Below, piece by piece: positions 8,872 through 17,316 of a DNA stretch of 64,000 nt. How positions within the stretch are numbered: the stretch's first letter is position 1; the number at the start of each line of letters is the position of its first letter. A program made the position numbers and the translations under genes. The DNA lies in the NCBI GenBank assembly GCA_034436755.1, contig DAOTVB010000110.1, forward strand, positions 62,001 to 126,000, written 5' to 3'. Source of the stretch: CAKZQX01 sp034436755 (lineage in GTDB: Bacteria; Chloroflexota; Chloroflexia; Chloroflexales; Chloroflexaceae). Below the pieces are notes generated by a model that ran no database searches, had not been told where the DNA came from, and worked only from the letters and a program-made list of their open reading frames with translations.

Positions 8872-10419
8872 ATGTGTAAAACGAAAGGTTCTGCGCAGCG
8901 GTATCTCATTCTTCCCCGCATTCTTCTCACCCTACTGGCTGCCGTGATATCCACAATACCCATGTTTGTAGGCGTTGCGAATGCGACAACCAACGTATTT
9001 CTGAATAGTGCGGCCCGTTCAGCCGACATGATCAGTGCGGCAAAAGCGGTCAAATCACTCGAGTTTCAGCAAGATCAACAATATCTTGTCACCTACCAGA
9101 TTTTTATCCAGAATATGGGTACTCGGGAACTACGCACCATCAGGGCAACCGATGACCTGAGCACTGCGTTTGATCGAGCTAAGGCGTTTGCTGTCCAGCG
9201 CATAGACAGTTCGACGCTGGCAGTGAACCCTGATTTTGATGGCGACGAGGATAAAGCTCTCCTGCTGGGTACCGATACGCTCGGACCGGGGGCGGGTGGT
9301 CTGATTGAGTTTGCTGTCCTCGTTACGATTGATCGCAACACCCTGTATGCCGAGAACCAGGTCAGAGTTACTGCTCAAACACCTGGCAATGCGTTTATCG
9401 GCGATTTCTCAACTGATGGTCTCAATCCGGATCCTGACGGGAATGACACCCCGATTGACAATGATGACCCCACCCCCGTCAATATCGGTCTCCCGTTTCT
9501 TGATGCAACGATGACCGATAATCGTGGGGCGCAGCCGTTTCAGCCGGGTGACGAGATACGGTACAACGTTACGCTTAACAACTGGGGCGTCGGGGATGCA
9601 ACCGGCGTTGTCTTCAAGGTTGTTCCCGACGAACGTACCATCCTGATCAACGAGAGTGTGCGACCAAGCCGGGGAACTATTGTCGAAGGTGATGAACCGG
9701 GCGACACTGCGATTGAGGTGCGGATGGGTACGCTTCGCGCCGGCAACGATGCCAGTGTCAGGTTCAGCGTACGCATTCCGGAGGGGGTACTCGCTGTCGG
9801 TACATACACTCTAAGCGTCCAGGGCGAGATTAGCAGTAACAACTTTCAAGATATCGTAACCGATGATCCGCATACTGAGGAACCGGATGATCGTATTAAG
9901 ACGGCTGTAGAAGTTGTTGAACTGCCGCTGCAGGCGACCATGACGGATATACTGCCGGTTTCTGCCGCCGATACGGATGTGCGGCCGGGACAGGTATTCA
10001 CCTACACGACGGTCCTGACCAATGCGGAGAATGTTACGGCTGAGGATGTGGTTGTCAGTATTACGCCTGATGCGAGTATCGAACTGCTCCCGGAGAGCTT
10101 GCAGACCAGCCAGGGCGATTTTCTCTCCGGTCTTAACGCTGATGATACACAGGTCGTTGTGGAAGTTGGGGATATTGCGGCAACCGATCAGGTGACAATT
10201 AGCTTCAGCGTGATTGTCCGCGAAGGCGTGTTTGAACCTGATGGTACATACACTATCACCAGCCAGGGAGAGGTTACCAGTAGCAACTTCCTGAATGTTG
10301 TAACCGATGATCCCGACACTCCCGCAGAGAATGACGCCACGCAAACGACTGTTGTTGTTGATGAAGCTGAAGAGATTGATCCTGACCCACGGCTCTACCT
10401 ACCACTACTCATACGCTGA
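8872..10419 (+). CDS. Secreted protein with three DUF11-like repeats and a YLPLLIR tail
   Basis: 515 aa, ATG preceded by AAGGAG at 9 nt. Residues 1-40 form a signal peptide with a long hydrophobic stretch ending near GVANA. The rest is three beta-rich repeats of about 150 residues (about 43-195, 196-345, 350-500), each with a phrase like FTYTTVLTN or EIRYNVTLNN and closing in TSSNFLNVVTDDP-type acidic, possibly Ca2+-binding, segments. Such repeats are of the DUF11/conserved-repeat type found in surface adhesins and S-layer-like proteins. The last residues, after an acidic linker, are LYLPLLIR; this tail resembles ends I recall on other secreted Chloroflexota proteins and may be a sorting signal (inference). 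A strong hairpin follows the stop. No enzyme motif is seen. Confidence 0.8.
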   Translation: MCKTKGSAQRYLILPRILLTLLAAVISTIPMFVGVANATTNVFLNSAARSADMISAAKAVKSLEFQQDQQYLVTYQIFIQNMGTRELRTIRATDDLSTAFDRAKAFAVQRIDSSTLAVNPDFDGDEDKALLLGTDTLGPGAGGLIEFAVLVTIDRNTLYAENQVRVTAQTPGNAFIGDFSTDGLNPDPDGNDTPIDNDDPTPVNIGLPFLDATMTDNRGAQPFQPGDEIRYNVTLNNWGVGDATGVVFKVVPDERTILINESVRPSRGTIVEGDEPGDTAIEVRMGTLRAGNDASVRFSVRIPEGVLAVGTYTLSVQGEISSNNFQDIVTDDPHTEEPDDRIKTAVEVVELPLQATMTDILPVSAADTDVRPGQVFTYTTVLTNAENVTAEDVVVSITPDASIELLPESLQTSQGDFLSGLNADDTQVVVEVGDIAATDQVTISFSVIVREGVFEPDGTYTITSQGEVTSSNFLNVVTDDPDTPAENDATQTTVVVDEAEEIDPDPRLYLPLLIR

Positions 10420-10458
10420 TGCCCGGTTACCAAGGTTTCGCCGTACCACTAACGACAA

Positions 10459-10492
10459 AACCCTCCATCCCACACGCACGGGATGGAGGGTT
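10459..10492. terminator. Bidirectional hairpin terminator
   Basis: A perfect 13-bp stem (10459-10471 with 10480-10492), 8-nt loop, A run before and T-rich sequence after it, lying between the convergent ends of the secreted repeat protein gene and the 85-aa membrane protein gene. It can serve both strands. Confidence 0.85.
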
Positions 10493-10515
10493 ATTTACCG
10501 CAACCGAATGAAAGG

Positions 10516-10773
10516 TTACGCCTGCTTGTGCTCGTCGTTGCGCCGCACGCCAATAAATAGCGGCAAGATTGCACCGACGACCATAATCAGCACACCGGCA
10601 ACAATCCCCAGCACCAGGGTCATCACACTCTGAGCGGTCGGCACAGTAAACATATAGATCCCACTGATCAGCAGCAGGGTGCCGCCAAAGCCAACCAGCA
10701 GCGCTGCCAGGACGGACATCATCGGGTGTGCGGCATAGTGCTTCTCCATAACGCGGGCCACTAGCTTATCCAT
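10516..10773 (-). CDS. Small two-helix membrane protein
   Basis: 85 aa from the ATG at 10773, preceded by AAGGGAG. It has two transmembrane helices (residues ~18-40 and ~50-75) joined by a short loop, a basic first segment and a charged tail (RRNDEHKQA). It is similar in size and plan to the next gene upstream, and the pair lies downstream of the ba3 oxidase genes in the same orientation, so both may be accessory to the oxidase. No family is recognised. Confidence 0.6.
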   Translation of the reverse strand: MDKLVARVMEKHYAAHPMMSVLAALLVGFGGTLLLISGIYMFTVPTAQSVMTLVLGIVAGVLIMVVGAILPLFIGVRRNDEHKQA

Positions 10774-10860
10774 AATCTGAACTCCCTTCGGTAGAGATAG
10801 AGTATAGGTCAACACTACAACTGCTTCGAACAGACCTGCTCAGGGTAGACCGGGTGGCAG

Positions 10861-11172
10861 TTATCGTGGCTGTCGCGTGCGGCGCAGCCATTGCACCACG
10901 AGCAATCCTACACCTGACAGGATGGCAATAAAGCCAAAGCCAACCAGCAGCGGAAACGCCATCGCGTCGTCAGTCGGTATACCGCAGACAAACTGCCAGA
11001 CCGCCTGCGGAGCGTTCTGCAGGATTGTCAGGTCACGCACATAGGCCCCGGCGATAGTCAACAGGGTCAGACCAAACCCAAAGAGCGCGCCCGCGATCGC
11101 GGTGGTGATGGTCGGTTTGCGCCGTGGTGCTATTGTGGGTTGTTCGGTTGTCCGCGAGATTTCGACAGTCAT
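10861..11172 (-). CDS. Small two-helix membrane protein, oxidase-linked
   Basis: 103 aa from the ATG at 11172 preceded by GAGG. A hydrophilic N-terminus (~28 residues) is followed by two transmembrane helices (about 30-52 and 68-92), with GIPTDDAMAFPLLVG between them, and a basic end (WLRRTRQPR). It lies 68 bp downstream of the oxidase subunit I gene on the same strand and is likely in the operon. No known family is recognised; a role in oxidase assembly or stability is only suggested by position. Confidence 0.6.
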   Translation of the reverse strand: MTVEISRTTEQPTIAPRRKPTITTAIAGALFGFGLTLLTIAGAYVRDLTILQNAPQAVWQFVCGIPTDDAMAFPLLVGFGFIAILSGVGLLVVQWLRRTRQPR

Positions 11173-11240
11173 TGTGCTTTTCCTCACATATTTCGATTAT
11201 ACCAGCCGCAGTTTCATTTCAGCAACATCGGTGTCACCGG

Positions 11241-12959
11241 CTACTCGAATGGCAGTGGCACGGGGATGTCGGGTTGGTAGAACGGGCTGGTGAAGCCTTG
11301 AACAAAATCGAGTGTCTCAACCAGCACCGGCCCCCAGGCAAACAGGGCCAGTAGTATGATGACACCCAGCCAGATCCCCCAGCGCTCCAGGATCAGCGGC
11401 GAGCTGGGATCGCCCGTTGTGCCAATCGGCGCATCTTCCTGGACCGGCTGATCCGAGAAGGCCAGCGTGCCAATCATATTGACAAAGAAGAGGATCGAGC
11501 TAATCAGCAAGAACAATCCGCCAATTGCCGACGAGTTCAGATAGAATGCCGCCTCCGGGTTGACATAAGCGGCTGAACCCATATCGGTACGGCGGGGCGA
11601 ACCGGCAATACCGGCGGCTCCCATTCCATGCCCAAAGATCAGCATACCAATCAGCCAGGTGTAGACCTGCGCCAGCGCTGCCCGGCGGCTCCAGAGCGCT
11701 CGCCCCCGAATAAGCGGGATCATCCAGTAGAGCACACTCATAAAGGTCAGGATCACCGCGCCGGCCAGCGTCATATGAAAATGCGCAACCACCCAGGCGG
11801 TGTTATGCAGCGCGATATTGAGCGTCAGTGAGGCATGAATCAGGCCACTAAACCCACCGGCAACAAACAGGATCATGCCGCAGATCTGCGCCGCCACCAC
11901 CGGATTGCCCCAATCCTGGCGGAAGAGCCAGCCAAGTGGACTGCGCGCCCCCCGTTGTCGGCCGGCCCGCTCCAGCACTGCGCCGATGTTAAACGCAGTC
12001 AGGAAACTGGGGATAACCACAACAAAGGTAAAGACCGTGTGAACCGCTTTCATCACATTGCTGACACCCGGATCCGAGAAGAGATGATGCACGCCAACCG
12101 GCACCGAGAAGATCATCAACATCAGGAAGGCGACGCGTCCCAGCGGATCGCTAAAGAGCCGGCTGTTGGCCTGCTTCGGCAGCATCGTGTACCAGGAGAC
12201 ATAGGCCGGAAACAGCCAGAAATAGACCAGCGGATGCCCAAAGAACCAGAAGAGCACGCGCGCCGTCTGCGGGTCGCTATTGACGATCCAGCCCAGCGAA
12301 GCGGGTAGCAGCATAAACAGGATCTCAATCGTCACGCCAACTGTTGCCACGGTCCACATCACAAAGTTGGCGATGGTCCCGTAGACCGCCAGCGGCACAC
12401 GCTCGCCGGGATGATCCCGCCGCCAGCCGCGATAGGTCATCAAAATATTGGTGGTAACCAGCCAGGTTCCCACAACTAACAGCACCAGCCCGATGTAAAA
12501 CGAGGGATGTGCAATCATCGGTGGATAGAAGGTGTAGAGTACGCTGGCCTGATTTGTCAGCAGCGCATAGAGCACCAGCCCCAGCCCGATGAACATGCTA
12601 AAGAAGGCCACCCAGGCCATTCGCACATTCCAGAGCGGCCGTTCAAGCGAACGCTGTACCACAAAATAGCTAAACCCGACGATGAAGAAGGTCGTAAAAT
12701 AGAGCGCATTCATCACGCCGTGAATAGACAGCGCCTGGTAGTAGTAGCTAAAGACCGGCATCTCCCACTGCGGGAAGGCCTCCATAAAGGCAGGCGCGCG
12801 CCGGAACGACTGAAATGGACCCAGCAGCAACCCGAACGAGAGCGCGATGAGCGCCACAACCATATGCGAGCCCACCAGCCAGCGCTCCCCGGTTAACATC
12901 CCCAACTGGGGGAAGGAGATACCTGGAGCCCGCCGTGGTGCAGGTTGAACAGCCTGCAT
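11241..12959 (-). CDS. cbaA: ba3-type cytochrome c oxidase subunit I
   Basis: 572 aa with about 13 transmembrane helices. This is the catalytic heme-copper subunit that reduces O2 to water and pumps protons. The type-B (ba3) form is indicated by the CuB-ligand stretch FFGHPLVYFWLFPAY, the His pair in VGVHHLFSDPG, and the heme-ligand region HNTAWVVAHFHMTLAGA. The first heme a/b ligand is probably the His in LSIHGVMNALYF. There is no D-channel NxxD motif of A-type enzymes. ATG start with AAGGAGG 6 nt upstream. It follows subunit II by 11 bp. Such oxidases have high O2 affinity and suit growth under low oxygen. Confidence 0.93.
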   Translation of the reverse strand: MQAVQPAPRRAPGISFPQLGMLTGERWLVGSHMVVALIALSFGLLLGPFQSFRRAPAFMEAFPQWEMPVFSYYYQALSIHGVMNALYFTTFFIVGFSYFVVQRSLERPLWNVRMAWVAFFSMFIGLGLVLYALLTNQASVLYTFYPPMIAHPSFYIGLVLLVVGTWLVTTNILMTYRGWRRDHPGERVPLAVYGTIANFVMWTVATVGVTIEILFMLLPASLGWIVNSDPQTARVLFWFFGHPLVYFWLFPAYVSWYTMLPKQANSRLFSDPLGRVAFLMLMIFSVPVGVHHLFSDPGVSNVMKAVHTVFTFVVVIPSFLTAFNIGAVLERAGRQRGARSPLGWLFRQDWGNPVVAAQICGMILFVAGGFSGLIHASLTLNIALHNTAWVVAHFHMTLAGAVILTFMSVLYWMIPLIRGRALWSRRAALAQVYTWLIGMLIFGHGMGAAGIAGSPRRTDMGSAAYVNPEAAFYLNSSAIGGLFLLISSILFFVNMIGTLAFSDQPVQEDAPIGTTGDPSSPLILERWGIWLGVIILLALFAWGPVLVETLDFVQGFTSPFYQPDIPVPLPFE

Positions 12960-12970
12960 TCCGAACCTCC

Positions 12971-13474
12971 TTATTCCGCCGCAGCTTCCTCTGCGATATT
13001 CTCTTCCGTATCCTCAACAATGATTGTTGCGATCATGTTCTGGTGCCCGGGTCCGCAAAACTCATGACAGATAATGCGATAGGTTCCCGGTCGTTCAAAG
13101 CGGGTGGTGGCACTCGCAATCTGACCGGGGAGCAGCATCAAGTTGACATTATGCTGTTCAATAAAAAACCCGTGTGTAATATCACGACTCACAACAAAAA
13201 AGGTGACATCGGCCCCCTTGGGCAACCGGATCTCGCCGGGAGTAAACGCCCACATCTGCGCCACAAACAGCGCCGCATAGGTGTTATCCCCCATATCTTT
13301 CAGGCCGGGATCGGCAAAGGCCGACTCGCTGATCTCCGCCGGATCAATCCGCGCTACCGGGCTGGGCAACTGCACCCGGAAGATAAACACGCTGGCAAGC
13401 AGGGCGGCACCAAACGCCCCCAATGCCACCGAGACAGCTATCAGCCAGTAGCGTTCAAGCTCATCGATATGCAT
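12971..13474 (-). CDS. cbaB: ba3-type cytochrome c oxidase subunit II (CuA)
   Basis: 167 aa. One N-terminal transmembrane helix (residues ~10-32) anchors an extracytoplasmic cupredoxin domain that takes electrons from cytochrome c or a blue copper protein. The CuA ligands are visible: His in TRDITHGFF-like SRDITHGFFIE, then CHEFCGPGHQNM (two Cys, Glu, His, Met). Short subunit II with a single helix is typical of the ba3 branch. It starts at an ATG with AGGAGGAG upstream and shares one base with the stop of the preceding small gene (TGATG), so translation is coupled. Confidence 0.93.
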   Translation of the reverse strand: MHIDELERYWLIAVSVALGAFGAALLASVFIFRVQLPSPVARIDPAEISESAFADPGLKDMGDNTYAALFVAQMWAFTPGEIRLPKGADVTFFVVSRDITHGFFIEQHNVNLMLLPGQIASATTRFERPGTYRIICHEFCGPGHQNMIATIIVEDTEENIAEEAAAE

Positions 13475-13719
13475 CAGATCGCTCCTCCTACACCACGCTC
13501 AAGCACCACAATGAACCAGAGATACGCCCAGTAGAGCGCATACCCCAGGAGCATCAGCAGCACAAAGAGCAGCGTGCCACGGGGAACAAAGCCTTCGCTA
13601 TCACTGGGCAGCAACCGCGTCTCCTCCGGGGGGGCTACCTGCTCAACCTGCTCGGTCTGCTCAGCCGGGGTGGTCTCGGCTGGTGCTTCACTCCGCTCTG
13701 CTACGGTCGCATCACTCAC
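13474..13719 (-). CDS. Small single-helix subunit-like protein of ba3 oxidase operon
   Basis: 81 aa. An acidic, Pro/Glu/Gln-rich cytoplasmic N-terminus (~45 residues) is followed by one transmembrane helix (about 48-70). It begins with a GTG at 13719, with AAAGGTAG upstream, and ends in a 1-nt overlap with subunit II. Position and plan suggest an analogue of subunit IIa of the Thermus ba3 oxidase, although the IIa protein is shorter and no sequence match can be claimed. First gene of the five-gene oxidase operon. Confidence 0.65.
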   Translation of the reverse strand: MSDATVAERSEAPAETTPAEQTEQVEQVAPPEETRLLPSDSEGFVPRGTLLFVLLMLLGYALYWAYLWFIVVLERGVGGAI

Positions 13720-13918
13720 AACTATCTACCTTTCTAGACCCGGTACAGCACTCTGCTTCTCATCTAAGCCCGTTCAACGATATGTAACAGATGGGGCTAT
13801 CATAGTTTGTGCTATTTGTCGCAAAGTATAGGATAGACCTGGACTACTTTGCGTATACGAGTGACAACTAAATGTTGTGATATCACCACCAGCGCAAGGG
13901 CAATGTCTCATCTGACAG

Positions 13919-14275
13919 GACTTACGTGGTCCCTGACCCGGAAGGTATGTCAGCCTCCGGCGGGGCGGAAAAAACCCGGTCTTGTTCACAAAAAAATTGT
14001 TAGCGCGCATAAGCGGTGGGTTCAGTTCATTGCCGCTTTTTAGTAGTCCGGCGTGGCGAACGGCCAAAATTGGGTAAAAATAACCCAAAAGTAGTACGGA
14101 CATATGTACGACCATCCTTACCTTGACGACTTGACCCAGGACTTATGCGCGCTAACAAAAAATTCATAACGTGAATTTTTTTGTGAACAAGACGAAAACC
14201 TACCATACTGCCCCATGCGAATCTGACTTCCATCTGGTGAAACGCCCGGTTTGCATGCTCGCTGCGTAACTTCTG
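13919..14275 (+). repeat. Palindromic repeat family A, copy 1 (split by a MITE)
   Basis: Outer arms contain GCCTCCGGCGGGGCGG (left) and a GGTGAAACGCCCGGTTTGC-like sequence (right), shared with copies at 15221, 15440 and 26100. Removing the inserted element at 13999-14156 plus one target duplicate restores a perfect 20-bp stem around the loop TAACG (left arm begins CTTGTTCACAAAAAAA, right arm ends TTGTGAACAAG). Confidence 0.75.
13999..14156. mobile_element. 158-bp MITE-like insertion with 15-bp inverted ends
   Basis: The ends are perfect inverted repeats: GTTAGCGCGCATAAG at 13999-14013 and its complement at 14142-14156. Beyond them the ends stay partly matched (TGGGT..AGT). The element is flanked by a direct 8-bp copy AAAAAATT (13991-13998 and 14157-14164). 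It is too short to code for a transposase, so it must be mobilised in trans by an IS with the same ends, none of which lies in the window. Confidence 0.8.
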
Positions 14276-14512
14276 TCATCTATGGCATGCAGGTGGGGGT
14301 GTCTCCAGCGTTCATCGCATCCGCGAGACCAGAGAAACTGCGGGGACACTCTACATTGTGCAATAATACACAATGTATAACAAAGACCTGCTAAGAACCT
14401 GTTTGATACACCAGAGTTATTACTTCCATCTGCAACTGTTCTGCATGGATGCTCTTACTGGCCTGATGGTCCACATAACATCTATTTTACACTACTTTGC
14501 ACCAACAAGAGA

Positions 14513-14540
14513 ACCCGCCAGGTGGTCAATCCTGGCGGGT
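14513..14540 (-). terminator. Terminator of response regulator gene
   Basis: A perfect 10-bp stem ACCCGCCAGG/CCTGGCGGGT with an 8-nt loop, 76 bp downstream of the stop of the minus-strand receiver gene and followed on that strand by a T-rich stretch. Confidence 0.65.
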
Positions 14541-14616
14541 CGTACAACATTCGCTGCATGGATCATTCTGCGCGTCGTGAACTATCTCTGCCCCACGGCC
14601 TGGCTTATCCCCGGTA

Positions 14617-15039
14617 CTACGATACCGTCTCAGACTGACTGATAGGCAGACCGTCTGCCAGATGGTGTATTTCCAGCGCCGTATGAACTGCCTGCTTCAG
14701 ATCCAGCAGATCGATTGGCTTGGCAAGATAGTGCTCCACCCCCAGGGTTTGCATATGCTTGCGCAGCCGGGGCGTATCATACGCGGTCAGCACCATCACC
14801 GGCAGGTGAGGTCGGTAGGCCCGGAGCGCCCGGACCAGCGAGGTCGCCGCGCGGCTCTGGGGGTTGGGATCGACAATCAGAAGATCAACCTCTTCGTTCA
14901 TGCAGCGCAGCCAGGCAGCATCCGGGGAGGGCGCAACCGTGACCTCTGCTTCGGTCTCCAGTAGCACCTGCAATCCCCGCTGTGTCACCAGAGCCGCAGT
15001 CGGGTCACTATCGACAATTTCGATATGCCGCAGTGGCAT
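14617..15039 (-). CDS. Stand-alone response regulator receiver protein
   Basis: 140 aa, ATG preceded by AAGGAGAAGG. A single CheY-like receiver: the phosphoacceptor Asp lies in LLIVDPNP (residue ~58), the conserved Thr in VMVLTAYD and Lys in YLAKPID. The acidic pocket near the N-terminus is IVDSD. There is no DNA-binding output domain, so it would act by protein contact, perhaps in a phosphorelay with the histidine kinase encoded 531 bp upstream on the same strand. The short tail after residue 120 is of unknown use. Confidence 0.85.
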   Translation of the reverse strand: MPLRHIEIVDSDPTAALVTQRGLQVLLETEAEVTVAPSPDAAWLRCMNEEVDLLIVDPNPQSRAATSLVRALRAYRPHLPVMVLTAYDTPRLRKHMQTLGVEHYLAKPIDLLDLKQAVHTALEIHHLADGLPISQSETVS

Positions 15040-15179
15040 GAACCTTCTCCTTCACGTGCATGTGGGTGGTTAACACCGAGGGGGCGTAGATTTGCACGTT
15101 CTGGCATGTATGCTACCAGACTGTTTGCGGCATGTGGGAGGAGGGGTAACAATCGTCTGTGGCGATCTGACAACTAAGG

Positions 15180-15203
15180 TTATAGGGGTTAGGGGTTAGG
15201 GGC
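15180..15203. repeat. Heptamer tandem array (GGGGTTA)
   Basis: Three units of a 7-bp repeat, GGGGTTA or close variants, in a non-coding stretch. It resembles the other 7-bp arrays in this window (26277, 30748, 31710, 31809, 56015, 58426). Confidence 0.6.
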
Positions 15204-15220
15204 AATACCTTTCAAATAAC

Positions 15221-15334
15221 CGGGCTTACGTGATTCCTTACCTGGAAGAGGATACTGCCTCCGGCAGGGTGGAAGAAACCATTCTTTTTCACAAAAAATG
15301 TTCACTTTGTGAGAATTTTTTGTGAAAAAGTTGA
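15221..15334 (+). repeat. Palindromic repeat family A, copy 2 (left half plus hairpin)
   Basis: Shares CTTACGTG, GCCTCCGGCAGGGTGG and the A/T-rich hairpin with copy 1. The stem CTTTTTCACAAAAAA...TTTTTTGTGAAAAAG pairs over about 20 of 22 positions. The right arm of the family is missing. Confidence 0.65.
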
Positions 15335-15439
15335 GATAGGTTTTGTTATTTGACACGCGTTACGCGGTGGGCGTTTGGACCATGAACAACACGACATGAG
15401 CGAAACCCGCGAAACGGCCAATGCTAATAGGTATCAGGC

Positions 15440-15574
15440 AATCCCGCGTTTGGCGGGGGATATCGCCTCCGGCAGGGTGAAAAAGATAAAAAGAGTACCA
15501 TGCTGCCGCAGGCGAATCAGGCTTCTATCGGGTGAAATGTCCGGTTTACACGGTAACTGCGGAACTCCTGTTAC
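15440..15574 (+). repeat. Palindromic repeat family A, copy 3
   Basis: Collinear, in opposite orientation, with the copy at 26100-26264 over about 130 bp; landmarks are GCCTCCGGCAGGGTGAAA, AGTACCATGCTGCCGCAGG and GGTGAAATGTCCGGTTT. The last bases overlap the stop codon of the histidine kinase gene at 15571. Confidence 0.7.
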
Positions 15575-17061
15575 TCAATTATTGGTAGAGTAATCACGAA
15601 GGTCGCGCCTTCACCGATGGTGCTCTCGACCTGGATCTGCCCATCGTGCTGGGTGATAATATGGGCACTAATCGCCAACCCCAGGCCGGTGCCGTGTGGC
15701 TTAGTCGTGTAGAACGGCTCAAACAGGTGCGGGAGATGCTCCGGGGCAATGCCGATACCCGTATCGGTGATGCGGATATCAACGCGGGGGGTGCCGTCAT
15801 CAATCGAGGATAGCAGTCGTGTCGCCAGGTTCAGTGTCCCGCCATTCGGCATAGCATCGCAGGCATTAAGCATCAGGTTGAGGAACACCTGGCGCAACTG
15901 GTCCGCATGCGCGGTACTGAGCGGCAGATCGGGAGCCAGTTCATGCATAATCGTGATCTGATTATGGCGCAGGTGCGTCTGGACCAGTTCGACCGTCTCC
16001 ATTAAAATTTTGTTGACATTCGTCGGGGCAAGCTCGGCCTTCGTCGGCCGGTAGAAGTCGCGCATGCGGGTAATGATGCGGGCGATGCGCCCCAACTCAT
16101 TCTGCGCAATATCCAGAAAGGGCCGCTGCGGTGCGTCTGCCGGCAGATCCTGCTCAACCAGGTAGAGGCTATTGCGCGCGGCATAAAGCGGATTATTGAT
16201 CTCGTGGGCAACCGAGGCCGCCAGTTCACCCACGGCGGCCAGCTTGGCGCTCTGCAGCAACTGTGCCTGCGCCGTGTTCAGGCGAGCTTTCGCCTCCTCG
16301 TGCAGCGAGTGAATCCGCGCCAGATCGCGCTGCAGGGAAGCGGCATGCGCCCGCTGCTCGGCCTCGGAGATGGCAACCGCCGTCAGATCGGCCAGCGTCT
16401 GAATAAAGGGCAGATCACGCGGGTGGAACAGGTGTGCCTGTGTGTTACTGCACAACACCAGCGAGCCCAGGCGGGTCGTCTCGACGCGCAGGGGGGCAAT
16501 CAGCGCGCTGGAGGGCGGCCAGTCTTCCATGACCTTTTGTAACTGCACAACCTGGTCTTCCTCCAGGCTGCTCAGACCCGTCGTCAGTTCCGGCCCGACC
16601 ATCAGCATCGCCCGGGGCGACAGGAGCGCATGCCCGGCAATACCCTGTCCCGGTTGCAATCTGATATCAGGAACAAGCTCGGCGCTGGTCGCTCGCAAGG
16701 CCAGGCAGTCGGCCTGCCGGTCAAGCAGGAACAGCAGCGCGGTACTGGTGCCGGGAAAGAGCCGCGTCGCCGCGCGCACAATCAGCCGGACAATCGACTC
16801 AACATCGTGGATAATCAGCAGGGCGGAACAGATCTCCAGCAACGTGTCGAGCCGTTCCCCGGCAACATTACCCAGGGTTGCCCGGCGGATCGAAAGCTGC
16901 GCCTCCAGATCAGAGACACGCGCCGCCGTTGCTGCTTCCTGCTGCTGAGACTCGGCCAGTTGCGCTTCCAGTTCGGCGATACGCGCGTGCGTACCGCTGT
17001 ATTTCTGCGCCTGACCGGACGGTGCCGGAGATTCATTGCCATTGAGCGAATGCTTTGCCAT
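15571..17061 (-). CDS. GAF-domain sensor histidine kinase
   Basis: 496 aa. A short coiled coil (residues ~25-60) is followed by a GAF sensor domain (about 65-220), a second coiled coil, the HisKA dimerisation domain with the phospho-His in ASVAHEINNPLYAARN (residue ~290) and a HATPase_c domain with N box LMLNACDAMPNGG, G1 DTGIGIAPEHL, F box FEPFYTTK and G2 GTGLGLAI. No membrane helix, so it is a soluble kinase. The likely partner is the receiver gene downstream (14617-15039). The ATG at 17061 has only a weak ribosome site. Its stop codon lies inside a repeat element. Confidence 0.9.
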   Translation of the reverse strand: MAKHSLNGNESPAPSGQAQKYSGTHARIAELEAQLAESQQQEAATAARVSDLEAQLSIRRATLGNVAGERLDTLLEICSALLIIHDVESIVRLIVRAATRLFPGTSTALLFLLDRQADCLALRATSAELVPDIRLQPGQGIAGHALLSPRAMLMVGPELTTGLSSLEEDQVVQLQKVMEDWPPSSALIAPLRVETTRLGSLVLCSNTQAHLFHPRDLPFIQTLADLTAVAISEAEQRAHAASLQRDLARIHSLHEEAKARLNTAQAQLLQSAKLAAVGELAASVAHEINNPLYAARNSLYLVEQDLPADAPQRPFLDIAQNELGRIARIITRMRDFYRPTKAELAPTNVNKILMETVELVQTHLRHNQITIMHELAPDLPLSTAHADQLRQVFLNLMLNACDAMPNGGTLNLATRLLSSIDDGTPRVDIRITDTGIGIAPEHLPHLFEPFYTTKPHGTGLGLAISAHIITQHDGQIQVESTIGEGATFVITLPIIE

Positions 17062-17316
17062 TGATACCCAACCGTTATCTGGATTATTCCTGCCGGTTAG
17101 CCTATCGTATCACAGGATGCGCCGCGCGGCAACCCATCGGTTGATAGATATGCGCACCTTTGACGCAGCCCTGATCGGCTGATGTTGGGATACGCGGTGC
17201 TCTGCTACGATGCGTGCTGTTCTCTCAGTTGCAGTGCCGGTATAATACTCCTGGTGACACGTTGTATGATGTTCGTTGTCCGCTATTGCTTTGTTCTTGC
17301 TACACGACAGGGCTCT

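Larger units (their letters stand above)
13720..14616. other. Repeat-filled intergenic region
   Basis: Almost 900 bp without a credible gene. It contains the oxidase operon promoter region, a hairpin-repeat copy (13919-14275) interrupted by a MITE, a 9-bp perfect hairpin TACATTGTG/CACAATGTA at 14352-14377, and the terminator hairpin of the response regulator gene at 14513-14540. Confidence 0.6.

Noticed and set aside
15221..15334. Rho-independent terminator reading of the A/T-rich hairpin
   Set aside because: The stem is A/T-rich without a G+C core, and it belongs to a dispersed repeat; termination is not its evident role.
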